A DNA stretch of 51,000 nucleotides, from NCBI GenBank assembly GCA_016192435.1, contig JACPUD010000083.1:1-51000 (forward strand), read 5' to 3'. The position numbers and the translations under genes are program-made. Positions within the stretch are counted from its first letter, which is position 1. Each line of letters opens with the position of its first letter. A model generated the notes under the pieces. That model saw only the letters and a list, made by a program, of their open reading frames with translations. It was not told the DNA's origin and searched no databases. Of this stretch, positions 26,569 to 36,142 are shown one piece after another. Source of the stretch: Rhodocyclales bacterium (GTDB taxonomy: Bacteria > Pseudomonadota > Gammaproteobacteria > Burkholderiales > Rhodocyclaceae).

Positions 26569-27672
26569 TCACTGGATGAGGTTCTTGGTAAGCGCCTGGA
26601 CAAGTTTTGCCGTGCCGTGGGTTTGGCCCCACTGCTGACTTGCTCGAAATGCGGCTGCCGCTATTTGTCGATAGTCGATCGAGGCCTCGCCAATCGCCTG
26701 CCGGATGCTTTCCACCGTCGGGAAATGGAATACCTTGCCGGCGCCGCTGGCGAGCACCCGCAGTGCCGGCGCCGTTCCGTACGGCACCACGACAGGCACG
26801 CCGCTGGCCAGGGCATCCCAGACGATCCCGGATTCCCTGGAGCGATACGATTTCGCGTCGTAGGGAACCACGGCCAGATCGCATCTGGCAATTTCCGCCG
26901 CGAGGTCGGCAACGTAGCCAATGCGCGTCAGGCCGGGAATCTGTTCCGGCCCGAAGGCGTTGCCGCTGTCATGAAGCAGCACCTGGTAGCCGTCGTTCAG
27001 CAGCGCCGAGACAAGCGCGGGGACGCTTGCGGCGCCCTTTTCCTGACGCTGATGGCCGAAGAAGCCGATGGTCTTCAGCGCGGTTCTTGGCGCGGCGCAG
27101 GGATGACCCGGATTGGGCAGCGGCAGCAATTGAACCGACTGACTGCTGCCGAACAGCGCGTCATACTCCTGCTGCAGGATTGGTCCAGGAACCCCGATGT
27201 TCAGCCGCAGCCCCGCCTGGCCCGCCTTGATGAACGCATAGCGCCAGCAGGCCGCGCCTTGGGATGACATGAATTCGGGCTCGGTATGAATGCAACCGGA
27301 GACAAATGCAGCGGGTTTGAAGAGGGCGCAGGCATAAAGTTGGGCGTGGAACAGGGACGGCCAGAGCCACAGATCGGCCTTCCTCACGGCCCGCAGATCC
27401 TCGGCCAGAAGTATCGCGACGTCGATAAATCCGAACAATTCTCCGGCAACTGCATCGAGTTGCAGCGGATTCAAATAGGCATAGTTTCTGAACAGGGGCT
27501 CCAGCCTGACCCGATGGTCGAATGCCGCCCGCGCCTCCGGGACGATGCCGACGTGGCTGTACAGGGTGACGTCATGCTCTTGAGCCACGAGTTCGGCCGC
27601 TATCGACTGATCCCATTCGAGATGATGGCCGCCGACGATGCTCAGGCCGGGGTCGAGAATGTTGATGAGCAT
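26569..27672 (-). CDS. Glycosyltransferase, GT-B fold (GT4/GT1-like)
   Basis: 367 aa. The N-terminus has a GGH loop (DPGLSIVGGHHLEWD) typical of the acceptor domain; the C-terminal half has the GT-B donor domain, with TIGFFGHQRQEKG, a DLAVVPYDAKSYRSRESG segment and SGVPVVVPYGTAP, where the ESG/VWDALA run matches the nucleotide-sugar-binding region of family 4 enzymes. It should add a sugar to a surface polysaccharide or small molecule; the substrates are unknown. It interrupts the usual ruvB-ybgC junction. Confidence 0.8.
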   Translation of the reverse strand: MLINILDPGLSIVGGHHLEWDQSIAAELVAQEHDVTLYSHVGIVPEARAAFDHRVRLEPLFRNYAYLNPLQLDAVAGELFGFIDVAILLAEDLRAVRKADLWLWPSLFHAQLYACALFKPAAFVSGCIHTEPEFMSSQGAACWRYAFIKAGQAGLRLNIGVPGPILQQEYDALFGSSQSVQLLPLPNPGHPCAAPRTALKTIGFFGHQRQEKGAASVPALVSALLNDGYQVLLHDSGNAFGPEQIPGLTRIGYVADLAAEIARCDLAVVPYDAKSYRSRESGIVWDALASGVPVVVPYGTAPALRVLASGAGKVFHFPTVESIRQAIGEASIDYRQIAAAAFRASQQWGQTHGTAKLVQALTKNLIQ

Positions 27673-27690
27673 TCCTGTTATCCGGCGGCG

Positions 27691-28764
27691 TCAGGGCGGC
27701 GATTGTGCTGCATCCCATAGGTCGAGTGGAACACCGCCGGGGTTCAATCCGAAATGCCGCCAGATGCTCGCCGTCGCCACGCGGCCGCGCGGGGTGCGCT
27801 GCAAATAGCCCTGCTGGATCAGGTAGGGTTCCAGCACGTCCTCGATGGTGTCGCGCGCCTCGCCGATCGCGGCGGCGAGGTTGTCCACGCCGACCGGGCC
27901 GCCGCCGAATTTCTCCAGCATGGCGCCGAGCAGCTTGCGGTCCATGACGTCGAGGCCGAGGTGATCGACGTCGAGCATGGTCAGCGCGGCATCGGCCACT
28001 TCGCGCGTGATCCTGCCGTCGGCCTTGACCTCGGCGAAATCGCGCACGCGGCGCAGCAGGCGGTTGGAGATACGCGGCGTGCCGCGCGAACGCCTGGCGA
28101 TTTCCATCGCGCCGTCCTCGACGATTTCGCAGTTGAGCAGGTGGGCCGAGCGGCGCACGATCAGCGCCAGTTCCTCCGGCGTATAGAACTCCAGCCGGGC
28201 GACGATGCCGAAGCGGTCGCGCAGCGGGTTGGTCAGCATGCCGGCGCGCGTGGTGGCGCCGATCAGGGTGAAGGGCGGCAGGTCGAGCTTGACCGAGCGC
28301 GCCGAAGGCCCTTCGCCGATCATGATGTCGATCTGGAAATCCTCCAGCGCCGGGTAGAGGATTTCCTCGACCACCGGACTCAGGCGATGGATCTCGTCGA
28401 TGAACAGCACGTCGTGCGGTTCCAGGTTGGTCAGCATCGCCGCCAGGTCGCCGGCGCGCTCCAGCACCGGGCCCGAGGTATGGCGCAGATTGACGCCCAT
28501 CTCGTGGGCGATGATGTGCGCCAGCGTGGTCTTGCCCAGGCCCGGCGGGCCGAACAGCAACACGTGGTCCATCGATTCGGCGCGTCGCTTGGCGGCTTCG
28601 ATGAATATCTCCAGTTGGCCGCGGATCTTCTGCTGGCCGACGTAATCGGCCAGACGCTTGGGCCGCAGCGCTCGCTCCAGCACGTCTTCCTGGGTCGATT
28701 CCTTGCCCGCCGAGATCAGGCGCTCGGGCGCGGCGGCGGTGAACTTGTCGGTCTGGATGCTCAT
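27691..28764 (-). CDS. ruvB: Holliday junction branch migration ATPase RuvB
   Basis: 357 aa AAA+ protein: [15 protein letters not shown] (Walker A), [10 protein letters not shown] (Walker B), the GATTRAGML sensor region and the C-terminal winged helix ([13 protein letters not shown]). It drives branch migration with RuvA. Confidence 0.98.
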   Translation of the reverse strand: MSIQTDKFTAAAPERLISAGKESTQEDVLERALRPKRLADYVGQQKIRGQLEIFIEAAKRRAESMDHVLLFGPPGLGKTTLAHIIAHEMGVNLRHTSGPVLERAGDLAAMLTNLEPHDVLFIDEIHRLSPVVEEILYPALEDFQIDIMIGEGPSARSVKLDLPPFTLIGATTRAGMLTNPLRDRFGIVARLEFYTPEELALIVRRSAHLLNCEIVEDGAMEIARRSRGTPRISNRLLRRVRDFAEVKADGRITREVADAALTMLDVDHLGLDVMDRKLLGAMLEKFGGGPVGVDNLAAAIGEARDTIEDVLEPYLIQQGYLQRTPRGRVATASIWRHFGLNPGGVPLDLWDAAQSPP

Positions 28765-28798
28765 GCCGTGAGTTTAGCCGAGGCGGGCGGGCGTCGCT

Positions 28799-29398
28799 TC
28801 ATGAGGACTTGGACAGCAGCTTGAGCGCGGCGCGGATGCCGTCGGAGACGGATATCTCGGGCGGGAGCGCCTTCATGGCCGAGACCGCCTCGCGCTCGTT
28901 GTAGCCGAGCGCCAGGAGCGCGTTCATGATGTCCGCGGCGGCGTCGGCCGCCGTGTCGCCAGCGCCAACTCTCGTCTCGCCGCCGCTGGCGAGCGTTTTC
29001 GGCAGCCGGTCGCGCAGTTCCAGCAACAGGCGTTCGGCGGTTTTCTTGCCGATGCCCGGCACCTTGGTCAGGCGCCCGGCTTCCTGCAGCGTCACCGCCT
29101 GCGCCAGTTCCTTCACCGACATGCCGGAAAGCACGGCCAGCGCGGTGCGCGCGCCGATGCCGGAAATTTTCAGCAACTGGCGGAAGGCGGTGCGTTCCTC
29201 CGGCGAGGCGAAGCCATAGAGGTAGTGGCCGTCCTCGCGCACGATCAGGTGGGTGTGCAGCACGACTTTCTCGCCGGTCGCCGGCAGGTTGTAGAAGGTG
29301 CTCATCGGCACATCGACTTCATAGCCGAGGCCCTGCACATCCACCGTGATCGAGGGCGGATTCTTTTCGATGAGGATGCCGCTGATGCGACCGATCAT
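28799..29398 (-). CDS. ruvA: Holliday junction branch migration protein RuvA
   Basis: 199 aa. The OB domain starts [15 protein letters not shown], two helix-hairpin-helix motifs follow ([10 protein letters not shown] and [13 protein letters not shown]), then a flexible linker and domain III that binds RuvB (ALGYNEREA). It forms the junction-binding tetramer. The linker at about 28961-28970 carries one of the recurrent AGCGCCAACT motifs. Confidence 0.97.
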   Translation of the reverse strand: MIGRISGILIEKNPPSITVDVQGLGYEVDVPMSTFYNLPATGEKVVLHTHLIVREDGHYLYGFASPEERTAFRQLLKISGIGARTALAVLSGMSVKELAQAVTLQEAGRLTKVPGIGKKTAERLLLELRDRLPKTLASGGETRVGAGDTAADAAADIMNALLALGYNEREAVSAMKALPPEISVSDGIRAALKLLSKSS

Positions 29399-29408
29399 GA
29401 TCTTCCTT

Positions 29409-30707
29409 TCATGCCAGCAATTCGTCGATGCGGCGCACCAGGTTGCCGATCACCGCCTGCTGGTCGAAGGCGGCGTACTTGGCGGCGAAGGCCTGGGCAT
29501 TGCTGCGCCAGGAGGGATTGCCGATCAGGTCGGCGAGCACGGCGGCGAGGTCGCCCGGCGGCTGCTCGGGATTCACCAGCCGGCCGGCGCCCATTTCCTC
29601 GACGCGGCGCGCCACCAGGAACTGTTCCAGGTGGCCGGGCAGCAGCAGCAGCGGCTTGCCGGCGAGCAGAAAGGCTGTGGTGGTGGCCAGGCTGGCGTAG
29701 GTGACGGCCAGATCGGCTTCGCGCGTCATCTGCGCGATGTCGGCGGGATGGTCGAGAAAGCGCAGATGCGGTGCCGCATAGCGCGCGGCCAGCGCGGGCG
29801 GCAATTGGGGGAAGTAGATCACGGTGGCCTGTCCCAAGGCGAGCAGGGCGGCCAGCAGCGCCTCGTGGTGCGGACTCTCGGCGCGCAGGTAGGCGAACAC
29901 GCGCTTGCCGCCGCCGGCCGGCCACGCCACGGCCTGCCCGGTGCCGGCGCTGGGCAGGCTGCCCCAGTAGCGCGCCGGACCGCGCTCGGCATAGTGGTCG
30001 AGTTCGGGAAAGGTGATCAGCGCCTCCTCGGCCACATCGAACAGCTCGGCCAGATGCCGCAAGGGCGGACATTGGTAGCGGCCCAACACCGCATTGACGG
30101 CGGACAGCGCGGCGAAGTCGAGCTGGCTGACGGTTGGCTCGGGCTGCGGCGCCCAGGGACGCATGTTGGGCAAGGGGCTCACGCGCGGCGGGGCGGTGAA
30201 GCCGTTGGAGAACAGCATGACCGGCAGCCCCAGGCTGCGTGCCGCGAGCAGCGCGGTCGGCGCGTGATCGGCCAGCACCAGCCGGGCGCCGGTCAGGCGC
30301 ATGGTTTCGCGCCAGGCGCCGACCAGGCCGAACAGCGCACGGGAATCCGCATAGCCGAAGCGCAGCAGGATGTCGGCATAAGTCAGCGGCGGCCCCGGGC
30401 GCGCGGCCTCCGGCACCGACGGCGCGGCCAGCCAGCCGAAATCCTGGCTGGCAAGGAAATCGCCGACCACGGCGGGCTGGGTCACGACCCAGTGCACCTC
30501 ATGGCCCTGTGCGCGCAGGGCGCACGCCAGCGGCATGAAGGCGCCAACATGGCCCAGATTGGCGCCGAACTCCCAGGCATATAGGACGGAGTGCTTTCCC
30601 CCCGGCCCCCTTTCCAGAAAACGGGGTGACGATGGTTCGACCGCTGCGCGATCTCCGGGTGCCTGGCTGCGCCCTCCTTGGGACGGCCCTGCGGCGGACG
30701 CGGCCAT
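29409..30707 (-). CDS. UGT-like glycosyltransferase inserted between ruvC and ruvA
   Basis: 432 aa from an ATG at 30707 that overlaps the ruvC stop (TAATG). The conserved part begins near residue 40 with [18 protein letters not shown], an acceptor-domain start of the GT1/MGT family, and the C-terminal half has the donor-site run [23 protein letters not shown]. The first ~40 residues are encoded partly by a family B repeat (30587-30632), so they are probably not part of the ancestral protein. The substrate is unknown. In most relatives ruvC and ruvA are adjacent. Confidence 0.8.
   Translation of the reverse strand: MAASAAGPSQGGRSQAPGDRAAVEPSSPRFLERGPGGKHSVLYAWEFGANLGHVGAFMPLACALRAQGHEVHWVVTQPAVVGDFLASQDFGWLAAPSVPEAARPGPPLTYADILLRFGYADSRALFGLVGAWRETMRLTGARLVLADHAPTALLAARSLGLPVMLFSNGFTAPPRVSPLPNMRPWAPQPEPTVSQLDFAALSAVNAVLGRYQCPPLRHLAELFDVAEEALITFPELDHYAERGPARYWGSLPSAGTGQAVAWPAGGGKRVFAYLRAESPHHEALLAALLALGQATVIYFPQLPPALAARYAAPHLRFLDHPADIAQMTREADLAVTYASLATTTAFLLAGKPLLLLPGHLEQFLVARRVEEMGAGRLVNPEQPPGDLAAVLADLIGNPSWRSNAQAFAAKYAAFDQQAVIGNLVRRIDELLA
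30587..30632 (+). repeat. GC-rich modular repeat, family B, copy 4 (short form)
   Basis: GCTTTCCCCCCGGCCCCCT is followed directly by GGGGTGACGATGG, with only a few bases between; the middle module seen at 25105-25155 is missing. It lies in frame inside the start of the glycosyltransferase gene on the minus strand. Confidence 0.7.
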
Positions 30708-31246
30708 TACACCAACCGCCCATTGCGCATGCGTTTGCCCAGGGTGGATAGCGCGCCCATGCCCTGGCCGCCGTGGGCGTGGGCGTGGGCGATGGCGCAG
30801 GCCAGCGCGTCGGCGGCATCGCTGCTCGGCGTGCCGGGCAGATCGAGCAGGCGCGCGACCATGGCCTGCACCTGTTCCTTCGCCGCCTTGCCGTGGCCGA
30901 CCACCGCCTGCTTGACCTGCAGCGCGGTGTATTCCGCCACCGGCAGGTTGGCCGTGACCAGCGCGGAAATCGCCGCGCCGCGCGCCTGGCCGAGCAGCAG
31001 CGTGGATTGCGGATTGACGTTCACGAAGACGATTTCGATCGCCGCCTGTTGCGGCCCGTAGGTGGCGATGATCTCGACCAGGCCGTCGAGTATGGTCTTG
31101 ATGCGTTGCGGCAGGCTGCCTGCCGCATCGGTCTTGACGCAGCCGCTGGCGACATAGGCGAGGGTGCTGCCGGCCTTGTCGATGACGCCAAAACCGGTGC
31201 TCCGCAACCCCGGATCGATGCCCAATATGCGAATGGCCTGATTCAT
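30707..31246 (-). CDS. ruvC: Crossover junction endodeoxyribonuclease RuvC
   Basis: 179 aa RNase H-like nuclease. The first catalytic Asp is in [14 protein letters not shown], Glu in [11 protein letters not shown], and the acidic pair in [16 protein letters not shown]. It resolves Holliday junctions. The ATG at 31246 has no ribosome site. A 47-base stretch of its 5' coding end is repeated upstream (31333-31379) behind an ATG coupled to the preceding gene. Confidence 0.96.
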   Translation of the reverse strand: MNQAIRILGIDPGLRSTGFGVIDKAGSTLAYVASGCVKTDAAGSLPQRIKTILDGLVEIIATYGPQQAAIEIVFVNVNPQSTLLLGQARGAAISALVTANLPVAEYTALQVKQAVVGHGKAAKEQVQAMVARLLDLPGTPSSDAADALACAIAHAHAHGGQGMGALSTLGKRMRNGRLV

Positions 31247-31401
31247 GGCAAAGCGGTGCAACCTGGTGCACTGGTTTCAGAGAAGGCTAACCGGCGCAGC
31301 CGGTTAAGCGAGCCATGCGAGCGGCCGAAGCTAAAACCGGTGCTCCGCAACCCCGGATCGATGCCCAATATGCGAATGGTGTTGGTCGCCGCTGTTTTCA
31401 T
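31243..31401 (-). pseudogene. Duplicated ruvC 5' end with unrelated tail
   Basis: A 52-codon frame begins at ATG 31401, overlapping the EamA permease stop (ATGA). It encodes [16 protein letters not shown], the same as RuvC residues 4-19, then diverges into SFGRSHGSLNRLRRL encoded by a sequence with a CTAACCGGC/GCCGGTTAAG hairpin, and stops four bases inside the ruvC start. This looks like the original coupled ruvC start, displaced from the rest of the gene by an insertion that duplicated 47 bases. Confidence 0.75.
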
Positions 31402-32243
31402 TTCCGCGCAAGATACACGCCCCATACGGCCAGCGCCATGCCGACCAGGGCCATGCCGGCCAGGCGTTCGTCGAACAGCAGCCAGGCGATCAGCGCGGTG
31501 CAGGGCGGCACCAGGTAGAACAGGCTGGCGAGATTCACCGCGCTGCCGCGCCGGATCAGCATGTTGAGCAGCGAAATCGCGCCCAGCGAGAGCACCAGCA
31601 CCAGCCAGGCCAGGGCGAAGATGAAGTCGGGCACCCATGCGACGCGGAAGTCCTCGGTCAGGCTGGCGACGACCGCCGTGGCGATGGCGGTGGGCAGGAA
31701 CTGGGCGATGGCGCCGGTGCGCCAGTCGAAACTCGGACAGAAGCGTTTCTGGTAGAGCGTGCCGGCGGTGATGCCGGCCAGCGCCGCCAGCGCCGGCCAC
31801 AGCGCATCGAGGCCGAAGCCGCTGCCGAGCTTGCCCGACACCACGATGGCGACGCCGACGAAGCCGAGCACCAGGCCGAACCATTGCCGCGCCAGCACGG
31901 CTTCCTTGAGCAACCAGCCGGCGCCGACGGCGGTCAGCAGCGGCTGGATGCCCACCACCAGGCTGGCGACGCCGGCCGGCAGGCCCTTCGATATCGACAT
32001 GAAGACGCCGCCGAGGTAGACGCCATGCACCAACAGGCCGGCGACGCCGATATGAAACCATTGCCGCGCATCGCGCGGCCAGGGCGCGCGCATCGCCAGC
32101 GCCACCAGGGTCATCAGCGCCAGCACCAGCAGGTAGCGGATCAGCAGGAAAGTCAGCGGTTCGGCGTGCGGCAGGCCGAACTTGGCGCCGATGAAGCCGG
32201 TGCTCCAGAGCAGGACGAACAAGAGGGGGACGGAACGGTTCAT
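31398..32243 (-). CDS. EamA/DMT-superfamily permease
   Basis: 281 aa with ten predicted membrane helices in two EamA repeats (the first starts PLLFVLLWSTGFIGAKFGL, the second near SLGAISLLNMLIRRG). It belongs to the drug/metabolite transporter superfamily, inner membrane; the substrate cannot be told. The ATG at 32243 gives the standard N-terminus; longer frames start in the divergent promoter region. It appears to be the first gene of the ruv-tol superoperon. Confidence 0.88.
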   Translation of the reverse strand: MNRSVPLLFVLLWSTGFIGAKFGLPHAEPLTFLLIRYLLVLALMTLVALAMRAPWPRDARQWFHIGVAGLLVHGVYLGGVFMSISKGLPAGVASLVVGIQPLLTAVGAGWLLKEAVLARQWFGLVLGFVGVAIVVSGKLGSGFGLDALWPALAALAGITAGTLYQKRFCPSFDWRTGAIAQFLPTAIATAVVASLTEDFRVAWVPDFIFALAWLVLVLSLGAISLLNMLIRRGSAVNLASLFYLVPPCTALIAWLLFDERLAGMALVGMALAVWGVYLARK

Positions 32244-32339
32244 GGAACTCACGGTCGAAAATTCAGCCCGCAAGGGTAACCGATTCCCGATTCGCCGCGC
32301 CGTCATGGTGGGTTTCAATCGACCGAGGAGCAGGATGTG

Positions 32340-32873
32340 ATGCGCAAGCTGGTGGTGGGACTTTTATCGGTGCTGGCCCTGATCGCCGCCGCGAGAGCGG
32401 AGGTTCCCGCGCTGGGCAGTGCCGCGCCGGGATTCTCGCTGCCCGACCAGGACGGCGCAACGCGCCGCCTGGACGAATGGCGCGGGCGCTGGCTGGTGCT
32501 GTATTTCTATCCCAGGGACGACACGCCGGGCTGCACCACGGAAGCCTGCAACTTTCGCGACGACATCTCGCTGATCACCGGGCTGGGCGCGCAGGTGGTC
32601 GGCATCAGCGTCGATGACAGCGCCTCGCACAAGGCTTTCGCCGAGAAATATCACCTGCCCTTCCCGCTTCTGGCCGACTCGACGGCGGCAGTGGCGCGGC
32701 AATACGGCGCGCTGTCGGACTGGCTGGTGGTCAAAATGGCCAAGCGCTACAGCTTCATCATCGACCCGGCCGGACGCATCGCCAAGGTCTACCTGAGTGT
32801 CGATCCGGCGCGCCATTCGCGCGAGATCGCCGCCGACCTGAAGTCGCTGCAGGCCAGGACGGTGGTCCGTTAA
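32340..32873 (+). CDS. Peroxiredoxin, BCP/PrxQ type, exported
   Basis: 177 aa. A hydrophobic signal peptide (cleavage near ARA-E) precedes an AhpC/TSA domain with the PrxQ active site YPRDDTPGCTTEACNFRD: peroxidatic and resolving cysteines five residues apart. Exported PrxQ proteins would protect the periplasm from peroxides. GAGGAG lies 9 bases before the ATG. Confidence 0.92.
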   Translation: MRKLVVGLLSVLALIAAARAEVPALGSAAPGFSLPDQDGATRRLDEWRGRWLVLYFYPRDDTPGCTTEACNFRDDISLITGLGAQVVGISVDDSASHKAFAEKYHLPFPLLADSTAAVARQYGALSDWLVVKMAKRYSFIIDPAGRIAKVYLSVDPARHSREIAADLKSLQARTVVR

Positions 32874-32889
32874 GCTGCGGCCGGGACGC

Positions 32890-33615
32890 CTATTCGTCCA
32901 TCACCGCCGTCGTATAGACCTCTTGCACGTCGTCCAGGGCTTCCAGGGCATCGAGCAGCTTCTGCATCTGCAGCGCGTCGTCGCCGGCGAATTCCGTTTC
33001 GTTCTGCGGCTTCATCGTCACTTCGCCGAATTCCGGCTTGAACCCGGCCTTCTCCAGGGCGTCCTTGACGTTGGCAAAGTCGTTGGGCGGCGTGATGACC
33101 TCGATCGAGCCGTCCTCGTTGGTCAGCACGTCGTCGGCGCCGGCTTCGATCGCCGCATCCATCAGCGCCGCCTCGTCGGTGCCGGGTGCGAACAGCATCT
33201 GCCCGCAGTGGGTGAACAGGAAGGCGACGCTGCCGTCGGTGCCCATGTTGCCGCCGTGCTTGGCGAAGGCGTGGCGCACCTCGGCGACGGTGCGCACCTT
33301 GTTGTCGGTCAGGCAGTCGACCATCACCGCAGCGCCGTTGATGCCATAGCCCTCGTAACGGATTTCCTCGTAGTTCACGCCTTCGAGCTGGCCGGTGCCG
33401 CGCTTGATGGCGTTATCGATGTTGTCCTTGGGCAGGCTCTGGCCCTTGGCTTTTTCGATCGCCAGCCGCAGCCGCGGGTTGGCGCTGACGTCGCCGCCGC
33501 CCATCTTCGCGGCGACGGTGATTTCCTTGATCAGCTTGGTGAACACCTTGCCCCGCTTGGCGTCCTGACGCCCCTTGCGATGTTGGATGTTGGCCCATTT
33601 GGAATGTCCGGCCAT
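32890..33615 (-). CDS. YebC/PmpR family transcriptional regulator/translation factor
   Basis: 241 aa, standard length. It begins [20 protein letters not shown] and includes the [14 protein letters not shown] segment. Family members are DNA-binding regulators or aid translation of proline tracts. Its position next to the ruv genes is common. The 80-base gap upstream is divergent with the HerA-like gene. Confidence 0.95.
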   Translation of the reverse strand: MAGHSKWANIQHRKGRQDAKRGKVFTKLIKEITVAAKMGGGDVSANPRLRLAIEKAKGQSLPKDNIDNAIKRGTGQLEGVNYEEIRYEGYGINGAAVMVDCLTDNKVRTVAEVRHAFAKHGGNMGTDGSVAFLFTHCGQMLFAPGTDEAALMDAAIEAGADDVLTNEDGSIEVITPPNDFANVKDALEKAGFKPEFGEVTMKPQNETEFAGDDALQMQKLLDALEALDDVQEVYTTAVMDE

Positions 33616-33695
33616 AGTGGTTTCCCTGGTTGCGCGGGTTCGCCGCGGTGATGTAACTTAGAATCGCAAATTTTAACATCCCGGGAATTTCAGCC

Positions 33696-35213
33696 ATGGC
33701 CCAAATCCTGCCCATCGCCAGGAGCGGCGAGATCGAACTTGCCCTGCTGTCGCAACTCGCCAACCGCCACGGTCTGATCACCGGCGCCACCGGCACCGGC
33801 AAGACCGTGACGCTGCAGGTCATGGCCGAGCAGTTGTCCAGGGCCGGCGTGCCGGTATTCCTCGCCGATGCCAAGGGCGACCTGTCAGGTCTCGGCGTTG
33901 CGGGAACCGCCTCCGAAAAGTTTCAGGCGCGACTGGATCGGCTCGGCATCAAGGACTGGCAGCCGCAGGCCAGTCCCGTGGTGTTCTGGGATGTGTTCGG
34001 TGAATCCGGCCATCCGGTACGCGCCACGATCTCCGACATGGGGCCGCTGCTGCTGGGGCGCCTGCTCAATCTCAACGATACCCAGGCCGGCGTGCTGCAG
34101 GTGGTGTTCAGCGTCGCCGATGATCAGGGTCTGCTCTTGCTCGATCTGAAAGACTTGCGCGCCATGGTGCAGCACGTCGGCGAGAACGCTGCGGAATTCA
34201 AGACGAAATACGGCAACGTATCGGCGGCCTCGATCGGCGCCATCCAGCGCGGCCTGCTGACGCTGGAAGAGCAGGGCGGCGCCAGCTTCTTCGGCGAGCC
34301 CATGCTCGACATCGAGGACCTGATGCAAACCCAGGACGGGCGCGGCGTGATCAACGTGCTGGCCGCCGACAAGCTGATGAACTCGCCGCGCCTTTACGGC
34401 TGCTTCCTGCTCTGGTTGTTGTCCGAGCTGTTCGAGCAACTGCCCGAGGCGGGCGACCTGCCCAAGCCCAAACTGGCCTTCTTCTTCGACGAGGCCCATC
34501 TGCTGTTCGGCGACGCGCCGCCGGCGCTGCTGGAAAAGGTGGAGCAGGTAGTGCGCCTGATCCGTTCCAAGGGGGTCGGGGTGTATTTCGTCACGCAGAA
34601 TCCGCTCGACATTCCCGACAGCGTGCTCGGCCAGCTGGGCAACCGCGTGCAGCACGCGCTGCGTGCCTTCACGCCGCGCGACCAGAAGGCGGTCAAGGCG
34701 GCGGCCGACACTCTGCGCGCCAATCCGGCCTTCGATGCGGCGACGGTGATTACCGAACTCGGTGTCGGCGAAGCGCTGGTGTCCTTCCTCGACGATCATG
34801 GCCGGCCGACCGTGGTCGAGCGCGCCATGGTGCTGCCGCCGGCTTCGCGCATCGGACCGATGACAGCCGAGGAACGCCGCGCGGCGATTGCGGCCTCGCC
34901 GATCGCGGGGCATTACGAGAAGCTGCTCGACCGCGAATCGGCCTACGAGAAGCTCAAGGGCGACGCCGCTCAGGGAGTTGGCGCTGGCGAGACGGCGGCT
35001 GGCGCAGCGCAAGCCGGCAGCGGCGGATTTCTCGGCGGTATCGGCGATGCGCTGGGCGGCTTGGTCGGCGGCGGTGCCCGCAGCGGAACGCGCGGCCGGC
35101 AGACCGTGGTCGAAGCGGCCGTGAGCAGCACCGTGCGCGCCATCGGCTCTTCGCTGGGCCGCGAAATCGTGCGCGGCCTGCTCGGCTCGATCATGGGCGG
35201 CCGACGCCGGTGA
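33696..35213 (+). CDS. HerA-like ATPase, DUF853 (YjgR) family
   Basis: 505 aa. Walker [13 protein letters not shown] and the AKGDLSGL segment lie in the first 70 residues; [12 protein letters not shown] is Walker B, and the arginine-finger region [12 protein letters not shown] follows. The C-terminus is Gly/Ala-rich and ends in Arg residues. YjgR proteins are HerA/VirB4-like motor ATPases of uncertain role. Its end overlaps the next gene (GTGA). Confidence 0.93.
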   Translation: MAQILPIARSGEIELALLSQLANRHGLITGATGTGKTVTLQVMAEQLSRAGVPVFLADAKGDLSGLGVAGTASEKFQARLDRLGIKDWQPQASPVVFWDVFGESGHPVRATISDMGPLLLGRLLNLNDTQAGVLQVVFSVADDQGLLLLDLKDLRAMVQHVGENAAEFKTKYGNVSAASIGAIQRGLLTLEEQGGASFFGEPMLDIEDLMQTQDGRGVINVLAADKLMNSPRLYGCFLLWLLSELFEQLPEAGDLPKPKLAFFFDEAHLLFGDAPPALLEKVEQVVRLIRSKGVGVYFVTQNPLDIPDSVLGQLGNRVQHALRAFTPRDQKAVKAAADTLRANPAFDAATVITELGVGEALVSFLDDHGRPTVVERAMVLPPASRIGPMTAEERRAAIAASPIAGHYEKLLDRESAYEKLKGDAAQGVGAGETAAGAAQAGSGGFLGGIGDALGGLVGGGARSGTRGRQTVVEAAVSSTVRAIGSSLGREIVRGLLGSIMGGRRR

Positions 35214-36112
35214 CGCACGCGGCCGGCTTGTCCGCCGCCCATCGCGCCGGAGTGGGATTCGCCGTTGTTGCGGCTTTCGGTTTTTCCTTCAAGGCGATCC
35301 TGGTCAAGCTGGCCTATCCCTACGGCGTCGATGCCGTGACCCTGCTGGCGCTGCGCATGGCCTTCGCGCTGCCGGTATTCCTCTGGATCGGTTTTTCCGC
35401 TTCGCGCAATGCCCCGGGCATGACGTCGCGCGACTGGCTCGCGGTCGCGCTGCTGGGCGCGCTCGGCTATTACGGCGCCAGCATCCTGGATTTCCTGGGG
35501 CTCAAGTACATTTCGGCGGGCCTGGAACGGCTGATCCTGTTCACTTACCCGACACTGACCCTGCTGTTCGGCGTCGTCCTCTACGGCCGCGCCGTTAGCC
35601 GGCGCGAGGCCGTGGCACTTGGCCTGTGCTACACCGGCATCGCTGCCGCGTTCGCGCACGACCTGCGCTTCTCCGGCGATACCGCCGCGGTGTGGATCGG
35701 CGGCGGCTTCGTGTTCGCCTCCTCGGTGAGTTACGCGGCCTACCTTGCGGGCAGCGCCGGGATGATCGCGAAACTCGGTGCGGCGCGCTTCACCGCCCTG
35801 GCCATGCTGGTATCGACGGCCGTCATCGGCGGTCACTTCCTGGCGACGCAGCCGCTGGCCGCCCTGGTGCAGCCGTGGCCGGTATATGCACTGGGCGCTG
35901 CGATGGGCGTGTTCTGCACCGTCGTGCCGGTATTTGCCCAGTCGGCGGCGATTCGCCGCATCGGCAGCGGACAGGCCGCGCTGGTGGGCATGGTGGGCCC
36001 GCTCCTGACCATCGTCTTTGCCGGGCTCTTGCTCGATGAAGGCTTTTCGACCGCGCAGATGATCGGCGTCGCGCTGGTTGTCGGCGGCGTGGCCACGGTC
36101 AGCCGCCGCTGA
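35210..36112 (+). CDS. EamA/DMT-superfamily permease
   Basis: 300 aa, ten membrane helices, EamA repeats starting at [20 protein letters not shown] and near [15 protein letters not shown]. The start is a GTG overlapping the HerA-like stop, so expression is coupled. The substrate is unknown. It is only distantly similar to the EamA permease at 31.4 kb. Confidence 0.9.
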   Translation: MTHAAGLSAAHRAGVGFAVVAAFGFSFKAILVKLAYPYGVDAVTLLALRMAFALPVFLWIGFSASRNAPGMTSRDWLAVALLGALGYYGASILDFLGLKYISAGLERLILFTYPTLTLLFGVVLYGRAVSRREAVALGLCYTGIAAAFAHDLRFSGDTAAVWIGGGFVFASSVSYAAYLAGSAGMIAKLGAARFTALAMLVSTAVIGGHFLATQPLAALVQPWPVYALGAAMGVFCTVVPVFAQSAAIRRIGSGQAALVGMVGPLLTIVFAGLLLDEGFSTAQMIGVALVVGGVATVSRR

Positions 36113-36142
36113 GCCTATCTATCTGTCTATAATCGGATAACC

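Noticed and set aside
36128..36133. TATAAT 9 bases before the TonB receptor ATG as a leaderless promoter
   Set aside because: There is no -35 match at 16-18 bases; it could also be chance in the AT-rich gap, so it was not listed as a promoter.
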